This document shows, piece by piece, positions 1-12,469 of a DNA stretch of 64,000 nt. Position numbers and translations under genes: made by a program. The DNA comes from Cyanoderma ruficeps (taxonomy: Eukaryota > Chordata > Aves > Passeriformes > Timaliidae), in contig VZDJ01007753.1 of the NCBI GenBank assembly GCA_008694505.1, positions 17,147,003 through 17,211,002 on the forward strand, written 5' to 3'. The notes under the pieces were generated by a model. The model had not been told where the DNA came from and did no database searches. It saw nothing but the letters and a program-made list of their open reading frames with translations. How positions within the stretch are numbered: the first letter of the stretch is position 1; each line of letters opens with the position of its first letter.

Positions 1-254
1 ATGCAGGGCCAAGTGTCAGCCTTACAGCATGGGTCCGAGTGATATGGATATCTGCAGGCTGGAGGTGGGTGGGATGCAGGTGTTTGGTTTAGGATCCTGT
101 CATCTTAGACATCCTCATTAAAATAAAAATAAAAGAGGATCAAGAAAAACTGCATTTTATTAGGAAAACTGGTATCTCTTTCCGATTACTAAAATGAACA
201 AGAAGGGAGTAAAACATTGTATAACAGGTGGAAAAGCTGGATGGGATCTGCAAT

Positions 255-332
255 CCAACTGCTGATATAAATCAACAGGACTCAGTTTTCACTGGAGTGC
301 TGGTGATTTACACCAGTTGAGGGGCTGGCCCA
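255..332. repeat. Ancient amniote-type interspersed repeat, palindromic
   Basis: CTGATATAAATCAACAGG ... GGTGATTTACACCAGTTGAG followed by GGCTGGCCCAT. I recognise the pattern of a very old sauropsid repeat in which CTGGTGTAAATC and GATTTACACCAG face each other across a short core, ending in a GGCCCA box. Family assignment (CR1/L3-like tail) is from memory. Confidence 0.5.
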
Positions 333-2799
333 TGGTATTTCTATTTCAGGTTTAGCCCTGCAGGGCTTCTAAGGCACAAAGCCCACCAGGAGACACAAAA
401 GATTTGCATCAGCTGATTGAGAAAAGCCTAAGTGCAGAACACAGATGGCTCCTTTGGAATGGGCCAGCAGCTCACTCCGCAGGCAGCCAGCACTCTCTCC
501 AGGACCCCCAGACAGTCCATCCAAACCTATCTGCCCCTGCTTGCCAAGATGGTGTCCGTGGCCAAAGAGTCCAGGATGGCCACAGCATGCTTTAGTGTCA
601 TTGCTTAGGGTCCAGAAAAGAGGCACCTGGGCAACCGGGAGAGGGTGGCCTGTGTCCACCTTGAGACATCAGAGGTGAGATGCATCCCTGTGTTCTTTGT
701 GATCCCACAACCCTTCCCTGAGGCTGCCATAGTGTGAGTGCCTGAATCAGTCAGGTGAAAGGCTGCTCTGAGAAGCTGGAGGTGGCTGAAATAGTTCTTA
801 ATTGGGTACAACACATGCCAAAAAAGTTCAGGTCCAGGAGGTCATGTTGGGTCTCATCTACCAATGGAATAGATGGAATTCCCTTGGGGATGTATCTGAC
901 AGAGCAATGATGTTTCAGATTATTATGATGTGAAGGTTTGGCATGAACAACACCTAGTTTCTTTAAAAAGGTTCAACCAAAACAAATTATGTTTTTCTTC
1001 CATTAATCTTTGTTTAGCATGAAACCAGTGGCTGTCTCTACCTCTCCTTTCCCCACTGGAAGAGAATGTAAACAATAACTGCTGTATTTCCAGGAGAAAT
1101 TTCATCTAAGCTAGGCTGGCAGGGGATTTGGAAAGCATACCGTCTCAAGCTCAGCACACTTCAGTGCTTCTTTTACTGTGCCACATGTATATGCTGAATA
1201 ACTTAAGGCAAAATTAGAGTGGATGTAAGGAGTAAACTTTTTACATGGGGTCTAAAGCCTATAAAGAAATTCCCCGTCCTCCAGTCCCAAAATATTTGTC
1301 ACTACTAATTAGGGTTACAGCAATTAAAAGCCCAGACTGTTGTCTCTCAAACAGCATAGCACAAGCAGTGGGACATATGTTGTATGACATATGTTGTGTG
1401 TTGTCTTGGAGGGAGGAAGGCTTCGTTTTCTCTCATGTCCTGCAAGCAATTGAGCTGTTCCACAGCTGACAGGCAAGGATGACATGGAGCTTCACTGCAT
1501 CTGGTAATGTCCAGTTCTCTCTATGCTGCTGAATGAATATATTTTTCCCCCCCTTGAACACCCCCATGACAAGAGCCATTTCTTAAAGGAAGTGTAAAAT
1601 CTGAATTTGGACTAACCTAAGGAAAACATCAGAGAATTCTTAATGAACCTAATGAAACTGTCCCCTAGAATATGACTTCCAAGTATGTGGCTATCATAAC
1701 TGCTTGGCTACATGTCCAGCAGAGACTTGGACCTCAGCACTTGTGGACCATCAGGGCTCACTGAGGCCCAGTGAAATAAAGATTAACCTACAGGTCACAG
1801 GAGATGGTTAGCATCTTTAGTGGCTGAGCCTTTGTTGAGCAGCTACTAAGCTAAAGTATAAAATGCAATCAGCAATTATTTTAGTGAAGAAAAAATTCAG
1901 CAATTTAACATAGGCAAGAAGCCAAGTAAGAAGGAAAAAGGGGTGTCTGGGATTTGATGCAAAAAAGGGACAGCACTCCTTTCAAACCTCCTGTATGAGC
2001 CACCAGAGTTTCCATCTTGCTCCTTGCTTTTCTCTGCCAAAACCAGCACTTTGCATAGTTGGGAGAGAAACAAAGAGTGGGAACTTTAAAAAATATTTTT
2101 AAATGGAAAGTTTAGTTCTGTCCAGTACCCATGGCTTCACACAACGTTGATGTGCTCTGCCCAGCACAGCTCAGTTCAGCATGCAGACATTCCCCACCCC
2201 CAGCATGCACAAGCCAGAGCTCCCATGCATGCAGCCAGCCACTTACCTGAACACCCAGGCAGGATTTCTCCCATAAGGAGCTCTCTGGCGGCAGCAGTGG
2301 GAGAGAGGAGAGGTGGCAGCACAGGCTCCTGTTTGCCATATCAATACACACCAAAGTGCTTTCATGCTGACTGCTCACCTCCACAATTTCTACCCACCAG
2401 CTTGGGGCTTTGTTTTCTACAGCTGGCCCTACTTCTTGCTTTCTACCCCTCATTTGTGCTCAGGGCTCTCCTTTTCCCAGGCTGCTGCCCAATCTGCTCC
2501 TGCCAGAGGCATCACCTTACTGGAAGAGAAGTCACCTTTGGGGGAGCAGAGAACTGGGGCTGGTCTGCATTTCAGTGGAGGTGAGATAGTTCTCCTTCCA
2601 TCGGCTTGAATCTGAGGTTTTTCACATCATCACAGGCACTGCTCAGTTTTCCTTTTAGCTAACACACTACAAGAAATTTGGCAGTGGGCAAACAACATCC
2701 TGCAACCAAATTTTACTTCTGAAGAGATTGCCATGGCCCTAGCACTGCCAGCACTGGTTTTCAATGTTATCTTACAGATGCAGATCTTGGGGAAGCTTT

Positions 2800-3010
2800 A
2801 TTTTTTGTCTCATTTAAAAAATATTATTTTTTATTAGATTTTTTCATTAGGATATACATTGTCAACGTAAGATAAAAGTAACATAAATTAATGAAGTTAA
2901 ATAAGAAACTGAATTAAAACATAAACAATACTGGAAAATAATGTATTTCAACACAAAATAAATGCAGATACATAAACTATGAACATAAGCAACATAAATT
3001 AACACACAAA
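2800..3010. repeat. AT-rich stretch
   Basis: A/T-dominated sequence beginning with AAAAAATATTATTTTTTATT and continuing with AAATA and ATAAA motifs. No clear unit length and no element recognised. Confidence 0.6.
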
Positions 3011-4084
3011 ATGCGGTGGACAATACCACCAATTACACACTGACACAAACTGAAAACAGGAGCTGCAAAGTGACTATAGAGTGTAAGGTGGGGCCAGATG
3101 CTCCCACCATGCAGAATGCTCACCTGTTCTTGCCAGCACAGTCTCATGAGTTACCCCCAAATTCCTGCAGAGTGGGCCCCACTTCTCTTCTAAGGATTGA
3201 CTGACAAGTTACCTGAGCTTCTTGCCATTCCTGCCCATCACAGTGAAGCTCAACAACCGTGGGTTACCCTCCCACATCTGATACTGCTTTTTTTCTCTTT
3301 TAGCTCATATCTCTTATGGGAACAGTTCAGAGCTTCAGCCCAATTAAAACCAGTATCATCTATTCCTATTTTAAGGATTTCTTACGCTTCCTAAATGAGG
3401 CATTGCACTTTGCTTGGAGAAATACCAGTACACCACTGCATATCACACAAACCAGGATCTGTGTGTTCACCCACTCCTAGCACAGCTTTGTAATAGCTGC
3501 AGCCCTCCTTTATCATCCCACTAGCACCACAAGCAAGATCCTCTTCTTTTCTAGTGCAGTCTGGGCTCCTTGTAGCTGAGTGTGAACCGATTTTGGCATT
3601 TGTTGAAGCTGCCTATGGACTGCAAATTCAGGATGTGTTTCTCCCTTTGACAAAAACCCAGGAAGACAGAGGAGCAGATGGATCACTGCAGCCAGTACAC
3701 AATGGAGTAGCAGACTATTTCTTCAAGCCACCTCAGAAATGCCCTAACTGAATGTTGCTGGTCTGGCTCTTGGGCAGGGTGTGATTCTGTGCAAAGGACT
3801 CAGCTTGTTTGACAGCCTTCAGCACAACTGGGAACCAGATATGTAAATGTCCTGTACAGAGGAAAATGGATGCACCACTGAAATATCGAGTCTCTCTGGA
3901 GTATCAAAATAAACTTGGCTGAAATCACAGCAGGGGGTAAGCACACTCTCCATCCCAAACACCTTGCTAAGGTCATGGTTTAGTATCTCCAGCTAGACCT
4001 GTCTGTAGTGAGAAGGTACCAGTTTTTATCTTCAAGGGTTTGTGTGTGGCTCAAATAAAATACAGCAATTAATAGTGGATGTGT

Positions 4085-4190
4085 TTGAACTCTGTACAGT
4101 GCTTTTCATCCAGAAGGGTCCCCAAGCACTTTCACAAATAGTATGCACAAAGATCACTCACCCACTTTGCCCTCAAAACAGCAAAAGGAA
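4085..4190. repeat. Possible ancient amniote L3/CR1-like repeat
   Basis: GTACAGTGCTTTTCATCCAG ... CCCCAAGCACTTTCACAAAT resembles an old amniote repeat (CAGTGCCTTTCATC...AAAGCACTTTACAAA). Highly diverged; family name is uncertain. Confidence 0.4.
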
Positions 4191-7100
4191 GTGTGCACAC
4201 GCAGCCTAATTTGTCCATGTTCTGTCATCCTGTGCCACCAGCACTACACAGCAGTGCTTTTAGGAAGTGAAGGATAACTCATCGACTAGAAACAATGAAT
4301 ACTTACCCCTTAAAGGAGCCCCAGTATATAGAGCAGACTGTGCAGCATACAGGTGACACATGCAACTTACCCCTAACCAAACCGGGCAAGGTACCATGAT
4401 GATACCACGAGCAGGTGCAGTGCATTCCCGCCTGCAGCGGCGAGTCAGTGCATGGGCTGTGCAGGCCATGCATGCGGCCCTCTGCAGCCTCAGCTCTGGA
4501 CACTGGCTGGCTGTCACACCAAGGGAACAATCACACGGCAGGCTGCAAACATGGGCTGCAGCCCCTTTGTGCTTTGGGTATGTTCTGATGCTTCCCATCA
4601 CCTAAGTAATGCAAATTCCTTTTCTCAGTACAAGCCAGTGTAATGACTGGAGTAGTGAAGTGAACACATTTTCTTTTAAAGTAAAATACCTTCCAAAGAT
4701 AAAGATAAAGGTACCCCTTTCCCCAGATATCTTGTCTTGATGCCAAATCTAAAAAACTTTAGAATCCATTCCTGTATCCCTTCCCTTCTTGCTGTCTGTT
4801 CTGATAGCCACTTCACCAGCACCTCAACAGTGTATCATCTTTTTATACTTTCCACCCTTAAACCACTATTCTCTACCAATAATGGCTTAAACTTTTGTTA
4901 TTATTGCAGGTTGTGAATACTTTCCATATCCTCAAATGCTGTGATCTATTTATGCAAGCTGGTAAACCTGGGAAAGTGAAAAAGTGGGAGAGGTGGTAAA
5001 TATATGACAGCTTTATGAGATTATCAAGGAACCAGTTAAAAAGATATCATTGGGCAGCAATTTTTTCTCCAGCCTTACACCTTCTTCACTGCTTTCATGG
5101 TTACTATTTATAATACATCACAGTGACACAGCTGTGCAAAACATCACACAGTTCACCTGAGAAAGATAAGATTCCGTCAACACATTTCACATGTGTGACA
5201 CCACACTCATGAATTAAGGATAGAACTGAGTTTGACTTGGATTCTGATCCAATAGTACACAAACCAAGAAGACATAAAAAACCAGCATGAGTAGCAGTGG
5301 CCAAAGGATGAAGCTCAGGGTCAGAAAGATGGGGAAACAGCAGCAGGGAAAAACAATAGTGACAACATGGAGCTGAGAGACAGCTGAGAACATTGAGGAA
5401 GGGACAGACAGGCAATCAGGGTAGAAACTAAAGCTTTCATAGCTGTATAATGCAAGAGAGCAGATGCATATGGAACTGGAAATAAAACATGCAACTATGG
5501 ATTCCTCTGGGCACCGAACTGGGATGCATTTACATCCTGAGACAAGAATTGTTCAATACAAAATTACCAAAAGATACCGTAAAACTAAAGCAAAGGAAAT
5601 GCTACTGTGATAATGTCTGTTTGCATCACTGCAAGGAGGAGGAGGGCATTTTAGGCTCCAGACAGAAGGTATCTTGGGCACTGAGCAGGATAAATACATT
5701 GAATACAAGATCTCCAGTCATTCTGGTTTCTGGAAAAGTTATCCTTGCATGAGAAACCCAGGTGGAGCACTAGCTCCACAGCCATTAAGGATGTCATGTG
5801 GGACTTTGCCTACAATGCTTCTGGGTAAGAATACAAAACCACTAGACTGGCGCTGCTAACACAAGGATGACAGCAGCTCCTGCTTCCCAGCTTCTTCTTC
5901 TGCCTACACTATGGTTAATGAAGCTGGGCCAGTCTGTCAATTCAGTTATTAACCTGTGCCTGGGAACTGAGACAGTCTTCAGTCTTCAGTGACGTTCTGT
6001 ACAAAATGTTCCATCCAGAATGTCCAGGACTCTTTGAAGAAGGGTCATTTGAAAACCTTCATTCTTACATCCTTAATCTACAGTGTAGTTCCCATACAGC
6101 TCAAACACAGACCATCTCATCCTTCACCTTACTTTCTTTCAACACTGTGTTTAATTTACACAAGAGATTCTTTGCCTTCTTCAGGTAAAGATCTTTTCCA
6201 GCCCAGGAACGTAATGCATAACAGTGCCCCACATCCATCAGTTCAGCCAGAATTTGTGAAAATTCTGCCTAAAGAACAGATTGCTGCTGTGGTCACTCTC
6301 TTGCCCTTTAAAGCACAAAGATTGAGAACTCTTATCCTCTCAGAAGTGGTACATGTGGGTGTGCTTTTTGTTCTTAAAGAAATAGCAGCCGGGAATAAAA
6401 TCCAGAGGTCTCGGCACCGAGTCACCACCTGGACACTGAGTCAGAAATTTTAACACCTGTTTTATTCCACGGAAAATCTGGAATATAGCCATTTTAGGAA
6501 AGTTTGAATTCATGTTTGGGTATCATGGCCCAGCCTTATCTAAGTTACCTGCTGAGGCTGGTATCCATAGGTTTAATCCCTGTTATTGCTGAAGTACCCA
6601 TTGCTGCTTTTAGAGATAATGCTTAAGATGCAACAAAGGAACCTCCTCCTATTTCCTCCTTTATTAAATGCAAATGGATACCAGCAAAAGTTAGGCAGAG
6701 ACTTGGTGGCTTCCTTTGTGAGACAAAAAGCAGCAGTAGTTCCCCTACATGTACTCATTTAAATATATTTTCCTTCTACACTTGGCCTTGAAGGATCATC
6801 TCGGCTTATGAGAACTAAGCTTCTGTCTATCTGATTATTAAATAATTTCTAAACAGACGGGAAACTACAGTGGTTTGAACAGCTAGGCTGAGACTGCAGG
6901 GCTAAAAATAGTATAGCAGGCTCCTTTTAATTAGTAAGATGATGAAATATGACAGAAGAGAGAGATGTAGATATATGGATCTGTGTGTATGTGTCTCTTT
7001 AAAATTAAGTTATTACCTCAATACTAGATATTATTTATAACATATATGATACATGGTGTCTGATTTTTATGATGCCATTTATCTTCACTTGGGAGAGAAG

Positions 7101-7371
7101 ACAGGCTAACTCTGCTTTCATAATGTCAATCCTTGTTGTATTCCAAAGGAAAATTGTAATAAGATAAACCTGCCACCATGCACAGTGCCATCCTTTTTTA
7201 AATGAGGTGGATTAGTAAGTGCTCCAAAGCAATAGACTGTCAGCTCTGCGACTCTGTGATATCGACCATTCCCCAGGGCACCCTGGAGAGCATGGAAGAG
7301 CCAGCCTAGCTTTATATCTGTGATTCCACAGCATGGGAGCCTGTCATAGGGCCAAAGCAGTCAGGTACTGT

Positions 7372-7640
7372 GACATAGAGGGCTGGGTTAGAGATTAGCT
7401 AGGCAGACTTACATCCCATAAACTTCTTTACACTGAGGCTAGCAGAGCACTGGAATAGGCTGCCCAAGGAGGCTATGGAGTCTGCCTCTGGAGACAGTTC
7501 AAATCCACCTGGACACATTCCTGTGTAATTTGCTCTAGGTGACCTTGCCTTAGCAGGAGAATTGGACTAGGTCATCTCCAGAGGTCTCTTCCAACTGTAA
7601 CTATACTGTGATTCTGTGATTTCCCAAAATGCTGGTCACA
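7372..7640 (+). mobile_element. CR1 LINE, 5'-truncated 3' tail
   Basis: CR1 is the dominant non-LTR retrotransposon of birds. This copy keeps the 3' untranslated region: the segment with GGAATAGGCTGCCCAAGGAG, then GGACTAGGTCATCTCCAGAG, and the terminal CTGTGATTCTGTGATT. No coding part remains. The same sequence, with about 12 bp of shared sequence after the tail end, recurs at 9430-9709. Confidence 0.9.
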
Positions 7641-8944
7641 GGCTATAGCCAACCACTCTGCTGCCTATGTATTTTTGAGAACTCTTCAAAACCTGAAGAG
7701 AGGAGAAAAAATACCTGCCACCCCTCTGCTCCACCAACACTGGACAGCACGTGCCCTGTAGTGTTCTGCTCCACCATGCAGATGCGGCCCTTTGATGCTC
7801 ACCAGATGACTGATGACCATGTTTGGTCCCAGGACCACAAAGCTGTCATGAAACACATGGACATCACAGCTTCAGACTTCTGTCAGGTGAGTCAAGGAGG
7901 CTGAGGGTGCCTGGCCTGTTGGGGGCTGGATCAGACAGATGTTCCCTTGCTCCAAGGGGAACCCAGACAGGCACTGCAAATCATACCATACAGGAGGACC
8001 TGACTGCAGTGGGCACAACCCCCTTTTGGCTATTGCATTAAGGTGTCAGCTGATACTTTGTAAGGACCTGGAAGTAAAAGGTGAACCATCACCACAGTGA
8101 AAATTGCCCAATCAAAGTCTGGCTCTTAGTGTCATGCTTAATGTGGACCTGATAGCACCTTGCTTTCAGAAAGATTTGGTGCAAAAACTCGGTGCATTCA
8201 TTTGTCATGAGATGCCTTCTCTTGGTCAAAAGCAACCAGCCAAAGAAGACAAAACAGTGGGTCTTGAAGGAGTTCAAGACCGGTATAAAAAAATTATGTA
8301 AAGCCCTGTTCTTTCTTATTCCCCATTGATCCATGTGAAGGTGGAAAGCCTCTTGTTGGTTAGCAGAACTTCATGGTGTCTTGCTAAAGTATGTCAAATA
8401 GTCTGGAGCCTGTCTCCTGAGTTATGACTCTGAGATATGCAGGAGCCCTGTGGGTAAAACAACTTCCACTTGCTCCAAGTCTGTGCTCCCAAAACCAAGT
8501 GCACAGCTTTCTACCCAGTGCAGGGACCAGTTTGTGTGCATTGAAAGATTTTTCAGGGGTGGGGCTTAACCCAAGTAAGGGACAAAAAGCCAACACAAAA
8601 GTCAGCACAAAGCTTTACTGCTCTTTCTGAAGTGTTGTGTTTTTTCCTGTCTTTGTCAATCAAGAGATGATGAGACCCAAGCAACCAGAACAGGCAAACT
8701 TAGTCTGATTTTTTTTCACTTAGGTGAAGACTCTCTGTCTAAGGTGCTGGACATGTCTCTTCTTTTGGCTACAAGTCAACTTTCTCTGATATGGAAAGCA
8801 ACACTGTAAGTACAGTATTTTGAGCAAGGAAGGGATCATGAACCCCCACCTCCATGCTCTGGCTCTGCAATGACTGCTCTGGCTATGCCACCTGCAATGT
8901 TCTGCAAAGTTCCCTAAATTTGAGTACAATAATGTAAAAGGAAG

Positions 8945-9690
8945 GACTCTGGAAGAAAGGAGGTCCAAGAGAGCCAGTCAATATTCAAGCATCACTTCTT
9001 CCAAGCTCAAGACCAGTGTATCGCCATAAGCAAGAAATCAAGGAAAGGGGGCAGGAGACCCCATTTGGATGAGCAGGGATCTTCTAGCAAATCTCAAACA
9101 GATTCTGGGATGTGGGAAAAGGAACTAGCCACATGGGAGGACTAAAGGAACAGTCAGACTATGTGGGGATGTGACAAGGAAGACCAAAGCCCATTTGGAA
9201 TCAAGTCTGGCAAGGGATATGAGGGACAAGAAGGGTTTCTACAAGTACATCGGAAGCAAAAGAAAAATTTGGGAAAATGTGGGGCTGCTGCTGAATCAGA
9301 TACATGTCTTGGTGACAGAAGACACTGAGAAAGCCCAGTTTCTGAATGCCTCAGTTTTAGTGCTGAGGTTGGGAATCCCACACTTCAGTGCTAAGAGAGG
9401 AAGGCTTGAGAAAGGAAGACTTCCCCTTGGACATAGAGGGCTGGGTTAGGATTGGCTAAGCAGACTTACGTCCCATAAACATCTTTACACTGAGGGTAGC
9501 AGAGCACTGGAACAGGCTGCCCAAGGAGGCCATGGAGTCTCCCTCTGGAGACAGTCCAAATCCACCTGGACACATTCCTGTGTAATTTGCTCTAGGTGAC
9601 CCTGCCTTAGCAGGAGAATTGGACTAGGTCATCTCCAGAGGTCTCTTCCAACTGTAACTATTCTGTGATTCTGTGATTTCCCAAAATGCT
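8945..9690 (+). mobile_element. CR1 LINE with internal deletion (ORF2 fragment joined to 3' tail)
   Basis: Positions about 8945-9350 match the ORF2 stretch between endonuclease and reverse transcriptase of CR1; the frame at 9171-9350 reads HLESSLARDMRDKKGFYKYI and similar residues typical of it. The sequence then passes to the CR1 3' untranslated region by about 9430, ending in ATTCTGTGATTCTGTGATT at about 9660-9680. The whole reverse transcriptase is missing, so the copy is dead. The 5' limit is approximate. Confidence 0.8.
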
Positions 9691-11022
9691 GGTCTCAGGC
9701 TATAGCCAAATCTGAAAATTTTCCCAGGAGTCTACTGGCCCTCTAAGAGCCAGAGAGAGAAGCACAGTCTAGAGGTAGCCCAGATCCACAGGAAATTACT
9801 AGTTCAATCAATCTGAGAGACTATTTCACTTCAATTATGGCTCCTTAATACAAATGAACTTCTAGCCCTTACTAGTTTTGAAATTTCTCTTACAGCCACC
9901 AGTGGAAATGTGGCCTCATAATAATCTCCTTGCAAAATAGGCTCAGTGCTCCTCTCTTAAGAGAGACAAACTGGGAGTCTGTTCCAGCCAAACCTTGAGC
10001 ATACACTTAACTTCATCACGCCTGTGCAGGGCCAGCTTGAATATGTGATCCTGTAATGAGCAATCACTAAAGCACAGTGGAGCTCTGGAAGTATGGCCTG
10101 CTGAATTACTCCACTCCTACACAGTCAGGGAGCTGCAGTGTGTTTTGGAGAACTAGAGCATACAAAATTAAGTTTGTCTTAATTCAGTCCCCGGAGTATG
10201 CCATAAGGTTCTCACTTTGGTAATACTGTCCTCTGAGGACATTATGACATGTCACCGTAGTGACTATTTTCTCATCTGATGGCAATGACAAACTGCTAAG
10301 TATAAAGTATAATGACATAATGCAAAGTATAAAAAATTCAGACTCTTGCTAGTTCTGGTAACTACCATGCCATCAGAAGATGAGATTTTATACCTATATT
10401 AAGAGAAATGAAAAAAAAAAAATATTTACAGCATACTAGCCAGTAAGACAAAAATGAACTAAAGTGCCAACCAATCTACTACAATTTTCTTTACTGCTAC
10501 TTACACTCTAATCATAGCATCCCAAATTTAGCTTGTCAAGTTACCCTTCAAATCAAATGCAAGAGAAAAATCCATCCTTGGCTATGCAACTATAAACCCA
10601 GCCAGTCTAGTAAAGTGAGAGTTACTCTTCCACGTACTTGGCAAATCTGGGAGCAGAATTTACCACTTGGTGTAAATATTTCTGCATAGTTTGTTTAAAA
10701 AAAAAATTAAAAAATCTTTCCTACTCCTCTCCCTGGCAGACTCTTAGAAAGTAGTAAATATGCAGATGGGCATAGTGATATATTTTGTATCAACATATTT
10801 TAAATGTGTGCATATGCATTAGCTATATAAATACATTTCCCAGGAAGTGTGCCAGTGGATGTACTACAAAGCCTTGTATGTTACATTTGGGTTTGCTTGC
10901 GCAGTAGCACAGCAATGTCAGGAAGAACCGCTCTCTCGGCTTATTTGCCCTACAGCAGCTCACACTTACCTGCACAGCTTCCTATTTCTCTCAGGATATA
11001 CAAAGGTGCTATATTTATATGC

Positions 11023-11071
11023 CATGTGTGTGTGTGGTGTAGGTATAAATATACATATATACACACACATG
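11023..11071 (+). repeat. TG/AT/AC alternating microsatellite
   Basis: ATGTGTGTGTGTGGTGTAGG, then ATAAATATACATATATACAC and ACACAT: alternating purine-pyrimidine tract with a TG arm and an AC arm, separated by an AT core, just before the inverted CR1. Confidence 0.85.
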
Positions 11072-11084
11072 CAAGAATGTCATA

Positions 11085-11665
11085 GACTCACAGAATGCTT
11101 TGGGTGGGAACCTTAAAGATCACCTATTTCCATTCCCCCTGTCACAGGCCGAGACATCTTTCATTTGACCAGGTCGCTCAGAGTTCCATCCACCCTGTCC
11201 TTGAACACATCCTGGGATGGAGCATCTGCAGGTTCTGTGGGTAGACTGTTCCAATGCCTCACCACCCTCACAGTAAAGATTTTTTCCTAGCATCCAATCT
11301 AAATCTACTCTGCTTTAGTTTGAATTCATCCACCCTTGTCCTGTCACAACATTCTCTTGTACAAAGTTCCTCTCGTCTTTCTTGTAGGCTCTTTTAAAGT
11401 ACTGGAGGGCCACAATTAGGTAACTCCAAAGCCTTCACTTTTCCAGAGTGAAAAAACCCAGTTTTCTCAACCTTTCCTTTGTAGAAGAGGAATCTATTCC
11501 TCTAATCAACTTTGTGGTCCTCCTCTGAATTTGGTCAATGTCTTTCCTGTCCTGGGGACACCAGAGCTGGATGCAACACTCCAGGTGGGGTCTCATGAAA
11601 GTGGAGCAGAGGAGTAGAATCCCCTTTCACAACCTGTTGGTCGTGCTGCTTTTGATGCAGCTCAA
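11085..11665 (-). mobile_element. CR1 LINE 3' portion, inverted
   Basis: Read on the plus strand it starts with CATAGACTCACAGAATGCTT and continues through the familiar inverted CR1 tail: CTCACCACCCTCACAGTAAA and, further on, CCAGAGCTGGATGCAACACT. The element is therefore in the same orientation as RGS6. Only 3' untranslated and late ORF2 sequence remains. The 5' end of the copy (right side) stops near 11665, where a CpG-rich sequence of different character begins. Confidence 0.9.
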
Positions 11666-11689
11666 AACACAGTCTATTCTGCCCAGTAT

Positions 11690-12130
11690 TCCTGCTACTC
11701 CACTCCACTTGCAGTATCTGCCTCTGGTCCTGCCCCCTCTCCCTGCTTTTCCCGCTCTGTAGAAAAATTGCGGCACAGACAGATCCTTCAACGCAAGCGC
11801 GGCAAGCAGGTCTTGCCCAAGCTCTGGACAGACCGGCTGGAGGTTGGAGACTGATGACGGACAAAGAGGGAGGACATGTGCCCACTGCCCTTGAGGTCCC
11901 ACTGTTCCCTTGTCTAAAAGGGGACAGTGTCATGTTTCTTGCTGTGGCTGTGCTCCTTTTCCGGTATCGGTATCGCGGACGAGGCAAAGGGTATCGCACA
12001 TCGCTATTTACATGAGCACTGACAGATGGGGGCAACGGAGGAAGCGGCCGCAGTGCTGTGGGTGGATATGTATGCCACGGTATCGTTATCCATGCACTAT
12101 GGAACCGTACGGATACTGTTGCAATGGAGC
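11690..12130. other. CpG-rich patch with repeated GGTATCG motif
   Basis: Immediately right of the inverted CR1 tail, the sequence becomes rich in CpG: CAACGCAAGCGCGGCAAGC, CCGGTATCGGTATCGCGG, GGGTATCGCACATCGC, GGAAGCGGCCGCAG, CACGGTATCGTTATCC, AACCGTACGG. GGTATCG occurs at least four times in about 150 bp. Both strands carry open frames (232 codons on the minus strand, 11535-12233), but these run into the CR1 tail and show no domain. It could be a young insertion of unknown family, or a regulatory CpG cluster about 340 bp beyond the RGS6 cassette exon. Confidence 0.5.
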
Positions 12131-12469
12131 CATGAGAACCATGCTCTTCTACTTCATTGTGAAAGGAAAAGCCACAACAAATACTGTAGAGGGAATGTAG
12201 CAAAAAGGCAACTTTGTGTTTAAATCTAGACAAAAATCAATTTGCTTTTGCAATGATGATAAGCTAGAATGAGTATTATGCCATTTCTCCCCCCACCTCC
12301 AGCCCCTTCTTTAGAGCTACTATTTAGATGAGCTACAGTATTAAGAGAGAAGCTGCAAAAATGCTAGCTGCAAAAATAAAGGATGAAATAAAAAGTCAAA
12401 CATCCATATTTCCCCCAACTGAAAATGAAGTTCTGAGGAAAGGGAGGAGGGAAAAGAAAAGGAACTTAC

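Larger units (their letters stand above)
1..12469 (-). other. RGS6 intron, partial (12.5 kb to window edge)
   Basis: Sequence downstream of the 18-codon cassette. It holds three CR1 pieces (7372-7640, 8945-9690, 11085-11665), a CpG-rich patch (about 11690-12130), an AT-rich stretch (2800-3010) and old amniote-type repeats (255-332, 4085-4190). I searched by eye on the minus strand for a terminal tail exon of RGS6 and found none, so this is taken as intron rather than 3' UTR (inference). Confidence 0.7.

Noticed and set aside
5989..6453. Open frame of 154 codons on the plus strand
   Set aside because: No recognisable protein features; sequence around it looks like ordinary intron.
11535..12233. 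Open frame of 232 codons on the minus strand, longest in the window
   Set aside because: It runs through the CpG-rich patch into the CR1 3' tail, which is non-coding in CR1, and no domain or codon pattern is visible.
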